Below, piece after piece: positions 26,668 through 34,701 of a stretch of DNA of 41,972 nucleotides; position 1 is the stretch's first letter, and every line of letters starts with the position of its first letter. Made by a program: the position numbers and the translations under genes. The notes beneath the pieces were generated by a model. It made no database searches, was not told where the DNA came from, and saw only the letters and a program-made list of their open reading frames with translations. Source of the DNA: Bacteroidales bacterium (GTDB taxonomy: Bacteria > Bacteroidota > Bacteroidia > Bacteroidales > VadinHA17); assembly GCA_012519515.1 (NCBI GenBank), contig JAAYQC010000103.1, positions 1 through 41,972 on the forward strand, given 5' to 3'.

Positions 26668-28254
26668 ATGAAGAGATACACATTAATACCATACATATTC
26701 CTCCTTTTAAGCTATACAGCATTTTCCCAGACTCTTAATGAAGGCACTTTCAAAATTGGCCGGACACTGGGTCTTATTGATGCCTGGTATGTTGATACCA
26801 CCGATATTGACAAACTGACTGAGACAACCATCGTTGAATTGCTAAGGACTCTTGATCCTCATTCGGTTTATATCTCTGCCAAGGATGTGAAGGAGATGAA
26901 TGAACCACTGACGGGAAACTTTGAAGGTATTGGCATTCAATTCAATCTTTTAAGGGACACTATTATTGTTATAGAACCGATAGGGGGCGGACCCTCTGAG
27001 AAGGTTGGTGTTCTTGCCGGTGACCGTATAGTTGGAATAGACGGTGAGAATGTAGCCGGTGTGGGGATTTCGACAAACGGTGTGCGCGGCAAGCTTCTGG
27101 GCATGAAAGGAACTAAAGTGAATATCAGGGTTTTCAGAATTGGGGTCAGGGAATTGCTTGATTTCACAATTGTTCGCGACAAAATTCCGATAAACAGCCT
27201 CGATGCGGCTTATATGCTCGATAACCAGACCGCCTATGTGAAACTGAATAAATTCGCGGCAACCACAGCAAGAGAATTCACTTCTGCTGTCGACAGTCTC
27301 CGCAGGTACAACATGAAGAACCTTATCCTGGACCTCCGCTCCAACGGTGGGGGGTATATGGTGGCCGCAACAGATATTTCCGATATGTTTTTCCCCGACA
27401 AGAAGCTCCTGGTCTTCATCAGGGGCAGGAGAAACCCGCGTCAGGATTATTTTTCAAACGGGAAGGGCTCCCTTGCCGATACGAGGATTGCCGTTCTTAC
27501 CGATGAGGGATCGGCCTCAGCCAGCGAGATACTTGCAGGTGCTCTGCAGGATTGGGACAGGGGCCTGGTAATTGGTCGCAGGACATTTGGCAAAGGTTTG
27601 GTTCAGAACGGATTCTATCTGAATGACGGTTCAATGATCAGACTGACTATAGCACGATACTATACACCTACAGGCAGGCTTATCCAGAGTCCTTACAACG
27701 AGGGTTATGATAAGTATATGGAGAACTTCTATAAGCGTTATACAAACGGAGAACTGATTAGTGCCGACAGCATTCATATGCCTGACTCTCTCCGATTCAC
27801 GACCCTGGTAAATGGAAGAACAGTTTATGGCGGTGGCGGTATTATGCCTGATGTGTTTGTTCCGGCAGATACATCGGATTATTCCGATTATTACCGGAAC
27901 CTGGTAAGAAGAGGGATACTGAATTCATTTTCACTTGAATACTCTGATAAGAACAGGAAAAAACTTGCATCGGATTACAGGAACTTTGATGATTTCAGAA
28001 ATCGTTTCAGCTTCAGTCAGGAGGAAGTGAATTCCCTTATTGAGAAAGCCGAGAAGGACGGAGTGAAATATAATGAAGAGCAATTCAATATTTCAAAAAA
28101 CGCGATACTGAAAGTCACCAAAGCCCTTATCGCCTCAAACTTGTGGAGAACAAACGAATACTTCATGATTCTGAATGAGGACGATATCGTTATCGGGAAA
28201 GCCATGACGATTCTCAATAATAAGGCTGAATACGAAAGGATACTCGGATATTAG
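26668..28254 (+). CDS. S41 family C-terminal processing peptidase
   Basis: From ATG 26668 the product is 528 residues with signal peptide MKRYTLIPYIFLLLSYTAFS. A TTG four codons upstream is rejected. A short N-terminal segment precedes a PDZ domain (about 85-160, with GIGIQFNLL and SEKVGVLAGDRIVGIDGENV). The S41 protease core has the catalytic Ser in DEGSASASEIL (about residue 285) and the Lys in GRRTFGKGLVQ (about 310). It would act in the periplasm on proteins with hydrophobic C-termini. A C-terminal region of about 150 residues extends beyond the core. It has its own promoter. Confidence 0.92.
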   Translation: MKRYTLIPYIFLLLSYTAFSQTLNEGTFKIGRTLGLIDAWYVDTTDIDKLTETTIVELLRTLDPHSVYISAKDVKEMNEPLTGNFEGIGIQFNLLRDTIIVIEPIGGGPSEKVGVLAGDRIVGIDGENVAGVGISTNGVRGKLLGMKGTKVNIRVFRIGVRELLDFTIVRDKIPINSLDAAYMLDNQTAYVKLNKFAATTAREFTSAVDSLRRYNMKNLILDLRSNGGGYMVAATDISDMFFPDKKLLVFIRGRRNPRQDYFSNGKGSLADTRIAVLTDEGSASASEILAGALQDWDRGLVIGRRTFGKGLVQNGFYLNDGSMIRLTIARYYTPTGRLIQSPYNEGYDKYMENFYKRYTNGELISADSIHMPDSLRFTTLVNGRTVYGGGGIMPDVFVPADTSDYSDYYRNLVRRGILNSFSLEYSDKNRKKLASDYRNFDDFRNRFSFSQEEVNSLIEKAEKDGVKYNEEQFNISKNAILKVTKALIASNLWRTNEYFMILNEDDIVIGKAMTILNNKAEYERILGY

Positions 28255-28261
28255 TCGTCTA

Positions 28262-28284
28262 TGATCTCTCACGGGGGGAGATCA
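28262..28284. repeat. Small hairpin between protease and methyltransferase genes
   Basis: TGATCTC (28262-28268) and GAGATCA (28278-28284) form a 7-bp perfect stem with a 9-nt G-rich loop. There is no following T run, so it is not a standard terminator. Confidence 0.4.
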
Positions 28285-28327
28285 GGGTGAATGTGTACTG
28301 TTCACTGCATACCAATTAACCATCAAA

Positions 28328-29479
28328 GTGATACTGACAGCCAAAACCCTCTATGGACTCGAAAAAGTTCTTTCACGGGAGCTTGCAGCTCTTGGAGCTG
28401 AGAATATTCAGGCCGTAAACCGGGCAGTCACGTTTGAGGGTGACAGGTACATGCTTTACAAAAGCAATTATTGTCTTCGCACAGCTCTTTCGGTTCTTGT
28501 TCAGATCGCCGTTTTCAGGATTCGTTCAGCCAATGACCTTTATAGAAGATGCATGAAAATTGACTGGAGCCTGTATCTCGACAGCCGCAGCACCTTCGCG
28601 GTGTCGGCGGTTGTTAATTCACCTCTCTTCCGGCACAGCGGATTTGCAGGACTCAGGCTGAAAGATGCAGTGGCCGACTGGTTCCGTTCCAGAACCGGAA
28701 ACCGTCCGTCGGTCGATAGCGACAACCCGGATATCCTCATTAATCTTCATATCAGCAACGACCTCGTGACTGTTTCACTCGATTCTTCAACGCAGCCTCT
28801 TTTCAAACGCGGTTACAGACAGCAGCAGGGTACTGCCCCGATGAATGAGATTCTGGCAGCGGGGATAATTATGATCTCTGGCTGGAATTCACGTGTCCCG
28901 CTTATCGATCCGATGTGCGGTTCCGGAACCATTCCTGTTGAAGCCGCCCTTATCGCTTCCAATACTCCTCCGGGGAAATTCAGGAAGCGTTTTGGCTTCC
29001 AGAAATGGAGCGATTACGATAAGGATATGTTTATCGCCATGAAAGATGAGGCAGAATCGCTTATAAAACCATGTGAGGGAATGATTTTCTGCAGTGATAT
29101 ATCCGGGGATGCGGTGGAATTGTCGAATGCCAATATCAGATCGGCCGGACTTACGGATATGATTGACTGCAGGGTGGAGGATTTCCGAAATCTCAAAGCA
29201 CCGTCGGCAGAAGGTGTCGTGATAATGAATCCGCCTTACGGGCAGAGGATCAGAACTGATGACAGCAATGAATTTTATGGTATGATAGGTACAGTCCTCA
29301 AGCACGGATTTCCGGGCTTTGACGCCTGGATTATCTCATCCGACAGGGAGGCTTTAAAACATGTGGGACTCAAACCGTCAGCCAAAACAACCCTGTTCAA
29401 CGGAGCTCTTGAATGTCTTCTTGTCAATTATAAGCTGTACCGGGGATCAAAGAAACACTTTAAAGACAATCTATTCTGA
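28328..29479 (+). CDS. THUMP-domain 23S rRNA guanine-N2 methyltransferase (RlmL N-domain-like)
   Basis: This 383-residue SAM-dependent RNA methyltransferase has an N-terminal THUMP/ferredoxin-like part (about 1-160), including LEKVLSRELAALG and CLRTALSVLVQI. The catalytic part has SAM motif IDPMCGSGTIPVEAAL (D194) and catalytic NPPYGQRI (N301). It corresponds to the methyltransferase that makes m2G2445 in E. coli, RlmL, minus that protein's C-terminal second domain. This short form is usual in Bacteroidota. The start is GTG at 28328, since the next ATG would cut into the THUMP fold. Confidence 0.9.
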   Translation: MILTAKTLYGLEKVLSRELAALGAENIQAVNRAVTFEGDRYMLYKSNYCLRTALSVLVQIAVFRIRSANDLYRRCMKIDWSLYLDSRSTFAVSAVVNSPLFRHSGFAGLRLKDAVADWFRSRTGNRPSVDSDNPDILINLHISNDLVTVSLDSSTQPLFKRGYRQQQGTAPMNEILAAGIIMISGWNSRVPLIDPMCGSGTIPVEAALIASNTPPGKFRKRFGFQKWSDYDKDMFIAMKDEAESLIKPCEGMIFCSDISGDAVELSNANIRSAGLTDMIDCRVEDFRNLKAPSAEGVVIMNPPYGQRIRTDDSNEFYGMIGTVLKHGFPGFDAWIISSDREALKHVGLKPSAKTTLFNGALECLLVNYKLYRGSKKHFKDNLF

Positions 29480-29558
29480 TTTTTCCCGTTTATCAGATTC
29501 GGATACCGTTATTGGTGTAATAATTGTTTTGGCATAAAAATAATGCTTACATTTTTTA

Positions 29559-29566
29559 TATATTTG
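29559..29566 (+). promoter_or_regulatory. Candidate -7 element of siaB-siaC
   Basis: TATATTTG matches TAnnTTTG perfectly and lies 38 nt upstream of the siaB start codon. A TTG lies 27 nt further up, longer than the normal spacing, so only the -7 part is supported. Confidence 0.5.
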
Positions 29567-29604
29567 TTGACAAAATTATTGATTCTATTAAAAGCAAAGC
29601 TTAG

Positions 29605-30162
29605 ATGAGCTTTAATGTTGAGAGTTATTTTTCTGGCTTGTCAGACGGTAATCAGATCCTTTATTACAAGGGGAACATCGATTCAGACCTAATTACCAGA
29701 GTGCTTGATATGGTAGAGGAAAAACTGATAAGCTTTAATGAAAGTCCTAAGCTGAGAAAGAGGGTCTATAATGTTCTGGTTGAAAGTCTTCAGAACCTTT
29801 ATCACCATGCAGGAGCCGTTCCCGCGGGTTTTGAGGATCAGACATCCGAAAGGTTCGGTATCCTGTCAATAAACAAGATTCATGACGGATACAGAATAGT
29901 TACCGGAAATTTTATCGGGGCAGAAGAGACTGATGAGCTGGAGAAGAGAATAGCAAGGATCAATAACTCATCAAATGAAGAAATTATTGAACTTTATAAA
30001 CATATTTTGAATCATCAGTGCATATCAGTAAAGGGAGGAGGAGGACTCGGACTGGTGGACATTGCAAGGAAAACCGGAAACAAGCTTGGATATGTCTTCA
30101 ATAGTTATGATGCAGATACCTATTTCTTTTGTCTCGATATCCTGGTTAACAATAACAAGTGA
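29605..30162 (+). CDS. SiaB-type protein kinase (GHKL-like)
   Basis: This 185-residue cytosolic protein has the layout of SiaB kinases, which phosphorylate SiaC on a threonine. The ATP-binding N-box is in YNVLVESLQNLYHHAG (E60, N64, H67, H68), and a glycine loop KGGGGLGLVDIARK is at about 143-156. The N-terminal residues FNVESYFSGLSDG are family-like. The kinase is paired with SiaC 22 nt downstream, as expected. In Pseudomonas the module has a SiaA phosphatase (PP2C) and a SiaD diguanylate cyclase. Neither is beside it here. The output partner is therefore unknown. Confidence 0.85.
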   Translation: MSFNVESYFSGLSDGNQILYYKGNIDSDLITRVLDMVEEKLISFNESPKLRKRVYNVLVESLQNLYHHAGAVPAGFEDQTSERFGILSINKIHDGYRIVTGNFIGAEETDELEKRIARINNSSNEEIIELYKHILNHQCISVKGGGGLGLVDIARKTGNKLGYVFNSYDADTYFFCLDILVNNNK

Positions 30163-30184
30163 AACAAACTAAACTAACAAGCAT

Positions 30185-30565
30185 ATGGAACCCATACTGA
30201 TTGAAGGAACCCCAAAAACACCCACGATCAAGTTTGACGCATCAAGCGGCGTGTTCGAGATCAAGGGACGGTCAATACCCGAAAACTCAGTAGACTTCTA
30301 CAAGCCTCTCATCGACTGGCTTGACAGCTACAAGGAAGATCCTAATGACAAGACTATTGTTAACATAAGGCTTGAGTATTTCAACACGAGTTCTTCAAAA
30401 TGCATTCTTGATGTCTTCAAGAAACTGGAATCCATTTACAAGGCAAAAAATGAAGTGGAGGTAAACTGGTACTATGAGGAAGATGATGAGGATATGCTTG
30501 AAGCAGGCGAAGATTATGAATCCATAATCAGGGTGCCTTTCAAAATGATAGAGATCGTAGAATAA
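30185..30565 (+). CDS. SiaC-type regulatory phosphoprotein
   Basis: This 126-residue DUF1987/SiaC family protein starts MEPILIEGTPKTPTIKFDAS, the family opening, and contains LEYFNTSSSKCILDVF. The threonine at T68 aligns by number and context with the phosphorylated T68 of Pseudomonas SiaC. The acidic region YYEEDDEDMLEAGEDYE and C-terminal IIRVPFKMIEIVE also fit the family. It would bind a partner protein in its unphosphorylated state and be released on phosphorylation by SiaB. The gene is followed by stacked hairpins ending in a T run. Confidence 0.88.
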   Translation: MEPILIEGTPKTPTIKFDASSGVFEIKGRSIPENSVDFYKPLIDWLDSYKEDPNDKTIVNIRLEYFNTSSSKCILDVFKKLESIYKAKNEVEVNWYYEEDDEDMLEAGEDYESIIRVPFKMIEIVE

Positions 30566-30569
30566 ATAA

Positions 30570-30650
30570 CCCGGATTTACCGGTAGCCGGGAAAAACGAC
30601 TGGTGTTTTTCTTTAACGTGAGGAGAGTGTCTTTATGGCACTCTTTTTTT
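30570..30650 (+). terminator. Stacked hairpins ending in a rho-independent terminator
   Basis: Three hairpins follow siaC: CCCGG/CCGGG (30570-30591), GAAAAAC/GTTTTTC (30591-30611), and AGAGTG/CACTCT (30624-30644), the last running directly into a T run to 30650. The final hairpin is a standard rho-independent terminator on the plus strand. Confidence 0.8.
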
Positions 30651-30696
30651 GTATGTTAAGAAGACGGAAGATAAAAAAGGAAATAATTCTCACAGT

Positions 30697-33600
30697 TTAA
30701 TCAGGCAGCTTCGGCCTTCTGCTCAGCACTTTCTCTCCATAGCTGAGCATATTCCTCAGAATCCTGAAATATAGAAGAAGATAAGTGATCATGGTTACGG
30801 TCCAGATTACCAGTACGTTTACCCAGTAGGTGTCAATGCTGAGTCCAAAGATCCTTTTTTCAGGGGAATAGAAATGAGCTTTGATGAAACCGGAGGTGGG
30901 GTCCATAAATATGGGGTCGAATTTCTGGATCAGTTCGCCCTCGTATTCTATCGTCTTTTGTGTCTCATTTTTTAAAGTCACAAATTCATCAAGCGAAACA
31001 TTGAAATTATCATCCCTCAGCTTCTGGTAAGCTTCCTTGTTATCCGCTTCCATTTTGCTTATCAGACCATCCTTCTCATTGTTGGCCTTGTTGTATAGCT
31101 TTACAAAATACCTGCGGACAATTTCCACATGTGCAATAGCATCCTTTATGATCTCAGATGTTACCAAATCGGGTTTCAGACTTTCCGCGTTATCAAACCT
31201 TATCCCCGGGATCCGGTCTTGAAGCTTCTTTATTTCATTGTAAACAAGTTCAAGGTCATCATTGAAATCCTCATCTCTTTCTCCCTTGTTTAGATCGATC
31301 AGAAGCTTGTCGAGATTGCCCTTTACCTTTGAGCACCAGTAGTCCTTCACAAACCTCGACTCGCTCATCTTCTTGTCATACTCGTAAAACACAGCTGCAT
31401 ACCTGTTGTCCTTGTATTGCTTGACAGCCAGTGCCTCGTATCCCCAGCGTGCTACAATAGCTTCACCGTAGAAGGGGATCGTGGTCGGGTTTGATATATT
31501 GGGATTCAGCTTTTCAAACCTGACAAGCACCCCGCTGAGTATGATCTGGGGAATAATCAGGAAAGGTATCAGAATATATATGGTAACTACTGCCTTGAAA
31601 CTGTCGGAGATGAGCAATCCCAAAACGTTGGCTGAGGCCCAGCAGGAAAACAGAACCAGCCAGTATTCGAATGTCATGCCCTTTATTCCGGTAATTACAT
31701 TTCCCAGTATGACGAATGTAAAAGCCTGTATGGCTGAAATGCCGAACTGCACGCTCACCTTTGACATCAGGTAACTGTTCCAGCTTAGATTAAGAAATGC
31801 TTCACGCTTGAGTATCTTGCGGTCCTTGAAAATCTCCTCTGCGCTGACTGTCAGTCCCATGAACAGGGCCACAATCACCGACATGAAGATGTAAACAGGC
31901 AGGTTGCTGTTGTCAATCAGGAGGTATTCAGGACTTTTTACATTTTCATCATAATATCTTATCAGGAAAGCCAGGAAAAAGGCAAGCACAGGAGCTTCAA
32001 AAAGAGTTATTAGAAGATACTGGGAATCAGAAAGTTTAGAGAGGATATCTCTCTTTGCATAAATCAGAAACTGCCTCAGCTTGCTGGGAGGCTTAAAGGT
32101 AATCTCCGGCAGCGTTCCTCCCTTGTCAAGTTTCTCTTCCTTCTTATCCGATTCATACAATTCTCTCCATTCGTCAGGCGATATCCTCCGGGTATCGGTG
32201 GGCTTACCGCTTTCAGTCATTACCTTGGTTTCTACAATGTTGAAAATCTGCTCCGGATTTATATTGCCGCATGAGTGACACACACTGTCGGAGTAGTTTG
32301 GCTGTCCGATTTTCTTCTTGAAGTATTCAATGGATTCGACCGGATTACCATTGTATATTAAGTACCCGCCTGTATCGAGGATTATCAGCTTGTCGAACAT
32401 CTTGAATATGTCCGATGATGGCTGATGGATCACTATAAACAGAAGTTTCCCTTTCCTTGCAAGTTCATTAAGAAGATCCAGTATATTCTCGGAGTCTCTC
32501 GATGATAGTCCCGATGTAGGTTCATCCAGAAACAGCACTGCCGGTTCCCTTATCAGTTCGAGCGAAATATTGAGCCTTTTTCTCTGACCTCCGCTAATCT
32601 TCTTGTTAAGCGGCGATCCTACCTTCATATTCCGGATTTCATACAATCCAAGGTTTCTGAGAACATTGTCAACTTTTTCACGTATTTCTTCATCTGTAAT
32701 ATTGCCGAAGCATAGCCTGGCATTGAAATACAGGTTTTCAAAAACTGTAAGATCTTCGATCAGAAGGTCATCCTGCGAAACATACCCGATATGTCCCTTG
32801 ATCTTGTCCTTTTCCTTGTGGATGCTAATCCCGTTCAGCAGAACCTCGCCTTCCGATGGAGGATTGCTACCGTTCAGAACGCTGAGAAGAGTTGACTTCC
32901 CAGCTCCGCTCGCCCCCATGATACCTATCATTCTTCCCGACTCTGCCTTGAACGACATGCTGTGAATTCCAACCTCGCCGTTCTTGAACCTGTATTCCAG
33001 GTTGTTTACCTCATACATTACCCTCGAAGAAATGAATTCTTCCTTGATGAAAAGCATGGTGATATCCCAGTGGTATATGGGGGCGATGTTGTATCCTTTT
33101 ATTGATGCTCCGTGGCTGATCGGGTATACCTTGTCCTCCGTGAGGAGCAGACCGTTCATCGTAAGTTCCCCCGACCGTGCATACCTGAGAAAATACATGT
33201 TTACCGACGGAACGTACAGAATCCAGATCTGTCCCTTCAGCTGATCCCTGAATGCATATTTCGTTTTTCCCGTATCGTCAGCCTTTTCTCCCGAAATAAC
33301 CAGGAGATTCTGTGAGACAGGGATATCAGTGAAAGGATTCAGTACAAATTTTTCCAGGATGTCATATTCCTCTTTGGATATGTTAAGGCTTTCCGCGAGT
33401 GTTGCAATGAATCCCCTTTCAAGGGATGTGGCGGATCCGTTACCTGATTTGCAGAATTCAAGGGCCAGAAGGGTAACAACTATCCTCTGATCCAGTCCAA
33501 GCAGCCCTTCTTCGTTTATCTCATGACAAAGTTTGGTTATCCTTATCGCGATAGCCCCTTCGCGTCTCTCCCTCGTACTCTTTTCAAGCTTAAGTTGCGC

Positions 33601-33768
33601 TTCCCTGTAGGCCTCATCATAAATCCCCAGATATTTATTTACCAGTTCATTGTTGAAATGCTGATGCAGGAATGCCTCCACTACAGCCCGCCTTTCATTC
33701 TGATCGCCTTCAGGATTGGCAATAATGGCAAATAATTGTATCAGGGTATTGATAATCTTCTCACTCAT
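30697..33768 (-). CDS. ABCG-like ABC transporter with TerB-like and FHA-like N-terminal domains
   Basis: This 1023-residue fusion begins with residues about 1-150, an acidic-helical TerB-like region. Residues about 170-240 resemble a degenerate FHA-type beta domain (YARSGELTMNG, SHGASIKG, IYHWDI). The ABC domain has Walker A GASGAGKS (285-292), signature ISGGQRKR (391-398), Walker B VLFLDEP (411-417) and switch His in VIHQPSSD. A CHSC pair (497-500) lies in the linker. The ABC-2 membrane part spans 575-600, 628-645, 670-690, 703-720 and 728-748. A roughly 220-residue charged, coiled-coil-rich extracytoplasmic region (760-975) then precedes a last span (983-1002). The layout matches half-size ABCG-type transporters of cyanobacteria and Bacteroidota. 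The substrate is unknown. Confidence 0.8.
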   Translation of the reverse strand: MSEKIINTLIQLFAIIANPEGDQNERRAVVEAFLHQHFNNELVNKYLGIYDEAYREAQLKLEKSTRERREGAIAIRITKLCHEINEEGLLGLDQRIVVTLLALEFCKSGNGSATSLERGFIATLAESLNISKEEYDILEKFVLNPFTDIPVSQNLLVISGEKADDTGKTKYAFRDQLKGQIWILYVPSVNMYFLRYARSGELTMNGLLLTEDKVYPISHGASIKGYNIAPIYHWDITMLFIKEEFISSRVMYEVNNLEYRFKNGEVGIHSMSFKAESGRMIGIMGASGAGKSTLLSVLNGSNPPSEGEVLLNGISIHKEKDKIKGHIGYVSQDDLLIEDLTVFENLYFNARLCFGNITDEEIREKVDNVLRNLGLYEIRNMKVGSPLNKKISGGQRKRLNISLELIREPAVLFLDEPTSGLSSRDSENILDLLNELARKGKLLFIVIHQPSSDIFKMFDKLIILDTGGYLIYNGNPVESIEYFKKKIGQPNYSDSVCHSCGNINPEQIFNIVETKVMTESGKPTDTRRISPDEWRELYESDKKEEKLDKGGTLPEITFKPPSKLRQFLIYAKRDILSKLSDSQYLLITLFEAPVLAFFLAFLIRYYDENVKSPEYLLIDNSNLPVYIFMSVIVALFMGLTVSAEEIFKDRKILKREAFLNLSWNSYLMSKVSVQFGISAIQAFTFVILGNVITGIKGMTFEYWLVLFSCWASANVLGLLISDSFKAVVTIYILIPFLIIPQIILSGVLVRFEKLNPNISNPTTIPFYGEAIVARWGYEALAVKQYKDNRYAAVFYEYDKKMSESRFVKDYWCSKVKGNLDKLLIDLNKGERDEDFNDDLELVYNEIKKLQDRIPGIRFDNAESLKPDLVTSEIIKDAIAHVEIVRRYFVKLYNKANNEKDGLISKMEADNKEAYQKLRDDNFNVSLDEFVTLKNETQKTIEYEGELIQKFDPIFMDPTSGFIKAHFYSPEKRIFGLSIDTYWVNVLVIWTVTMITYLLLYFRILRNMLSYGEKVLSRRPKLPD

Positions 33769-33910
33769 TGAAGAAAGGGAATTCTCAAGGATAAAACTAT
33801 TGAGATACCATTTCCTACAAAACGGCTATTCGCGTTAATTGTTGTGATTCTGAGAACTTAGGACCCTGAAATATTTTCTTTGGCAGGGTATTGTTTAATC
33901 TGTGTGAAGT

Positions 33911-34498
33911 TTATTTCTTTCTGACGGCTTTTTTCTTTTTTTGGACCGAAAATCCGAATTTGCCTATCAGGCTTCCTGTTTCATAGTACTTGCCATGGAT
34001 ATAACAGACCGGATCAGCATCCAGGAGCCTGAAGACCCCCGATTTCTTATCCAACAACGATTCCTCGGCATTCACCGCAACCACTTCGGAAATGAACATG
34101 TGATGGGTCCCTAGTTCCTTGATTTCCTTTACAATGCATTCGATGTTGACAGGCGATTCCTTAATAAGGGGCGCCTTAACCCTTTCAGCTTTTTCCGGTG
34201 TCAGCCCCATCTCCAGAAACTTGTTGTGATCGGCTCCCGACTTTACTCCGCACCAGTCGGTGGCATATGCCAGCGACTCCGTGGTCAGGTTGATAACGAA
34301 TTCAAGATTTTTCCTTATTATGCCATACGAATGCCTTGACGGCCTCACTGAGATATAGCACATCGGAGGATCGGTGCAAATGGTGCCTGTCCACGATACA
34401 GTGATTATGTTGTATTCATCGGGAGTTGAACCGCAGCTGACCATCACTGCCGGCAGGGGATAAATCATTGTCCCAGGCTTCCAGAGTATTTTTCCCAT
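33911..34498 (-). CDS. Flavin reductase-like FMN-binding protein
   Basis: This 195-residue protein has the flavin reductase/DIM6-NTAB split-barrel fold. PLPAVMVSCGSTPDEYNIITVSWTGTICTDPPM carries the flavin-binding core, where TVSWTGTICTDPPMCYISVRPSR is characteristic. It is followed by NLEFVINLTTESLAYATDWCGVKSG. The length is normal and the basic KKKKAVRKK tail is unusual. It may reduce flavin or act as an unspecific oxidoreductase. It is likely monocistronic, with a -7 element just upstream and a clpB gene divergent. Confidence 0.85.
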   Translation of the reverse strand: MGKILWKPGTMIYPLPAVMVSCGSTPDEYNIITVSWTGTICTDPPMCYISVRPSRHSYGIIRKNLEFVINLTTESLAYATDWCGVKSGADHNKFLEMGLTPEKAERVKAPLIKESPVNIECIVKEIKELGTHHMFISEVVAVNAEESLLDKKSGVFRLLDADPVCYIHGKYYETGSLIGKFGFSVQKKKKAVRKK

Positions 34499-34511
34499 AA
34501 ATGCTTTTTCT

Positions 34512-34519
34512 CAAATATA
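34512..34519 (-). promoter_or_regulatory. Candidate -7 element of the flavin reductase gene
   Basis: The minus strand reads TATATTTG (34519-34512), a perfect TAnnTTTG, 13 nt before the start codon at 34498. No good -33 TTG is seen. Confidence 0.45.
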
Positions 34520-34701
34520 GTATTATCACGGCATATTCCGGAAGGTATCTGCTTAATTTGTCATTATGACACGATCAGCCATGATTCACGTGTCAAACTG
34601 GCAGTTTTAAGAACTGGCAGAAAAATTGATCTCTTTTGTTCCGTCAGCCTGATGGTTGCTATTATCCCACTTTCTGGCTCTAACATTAAAAATTTTATGA
34701 T

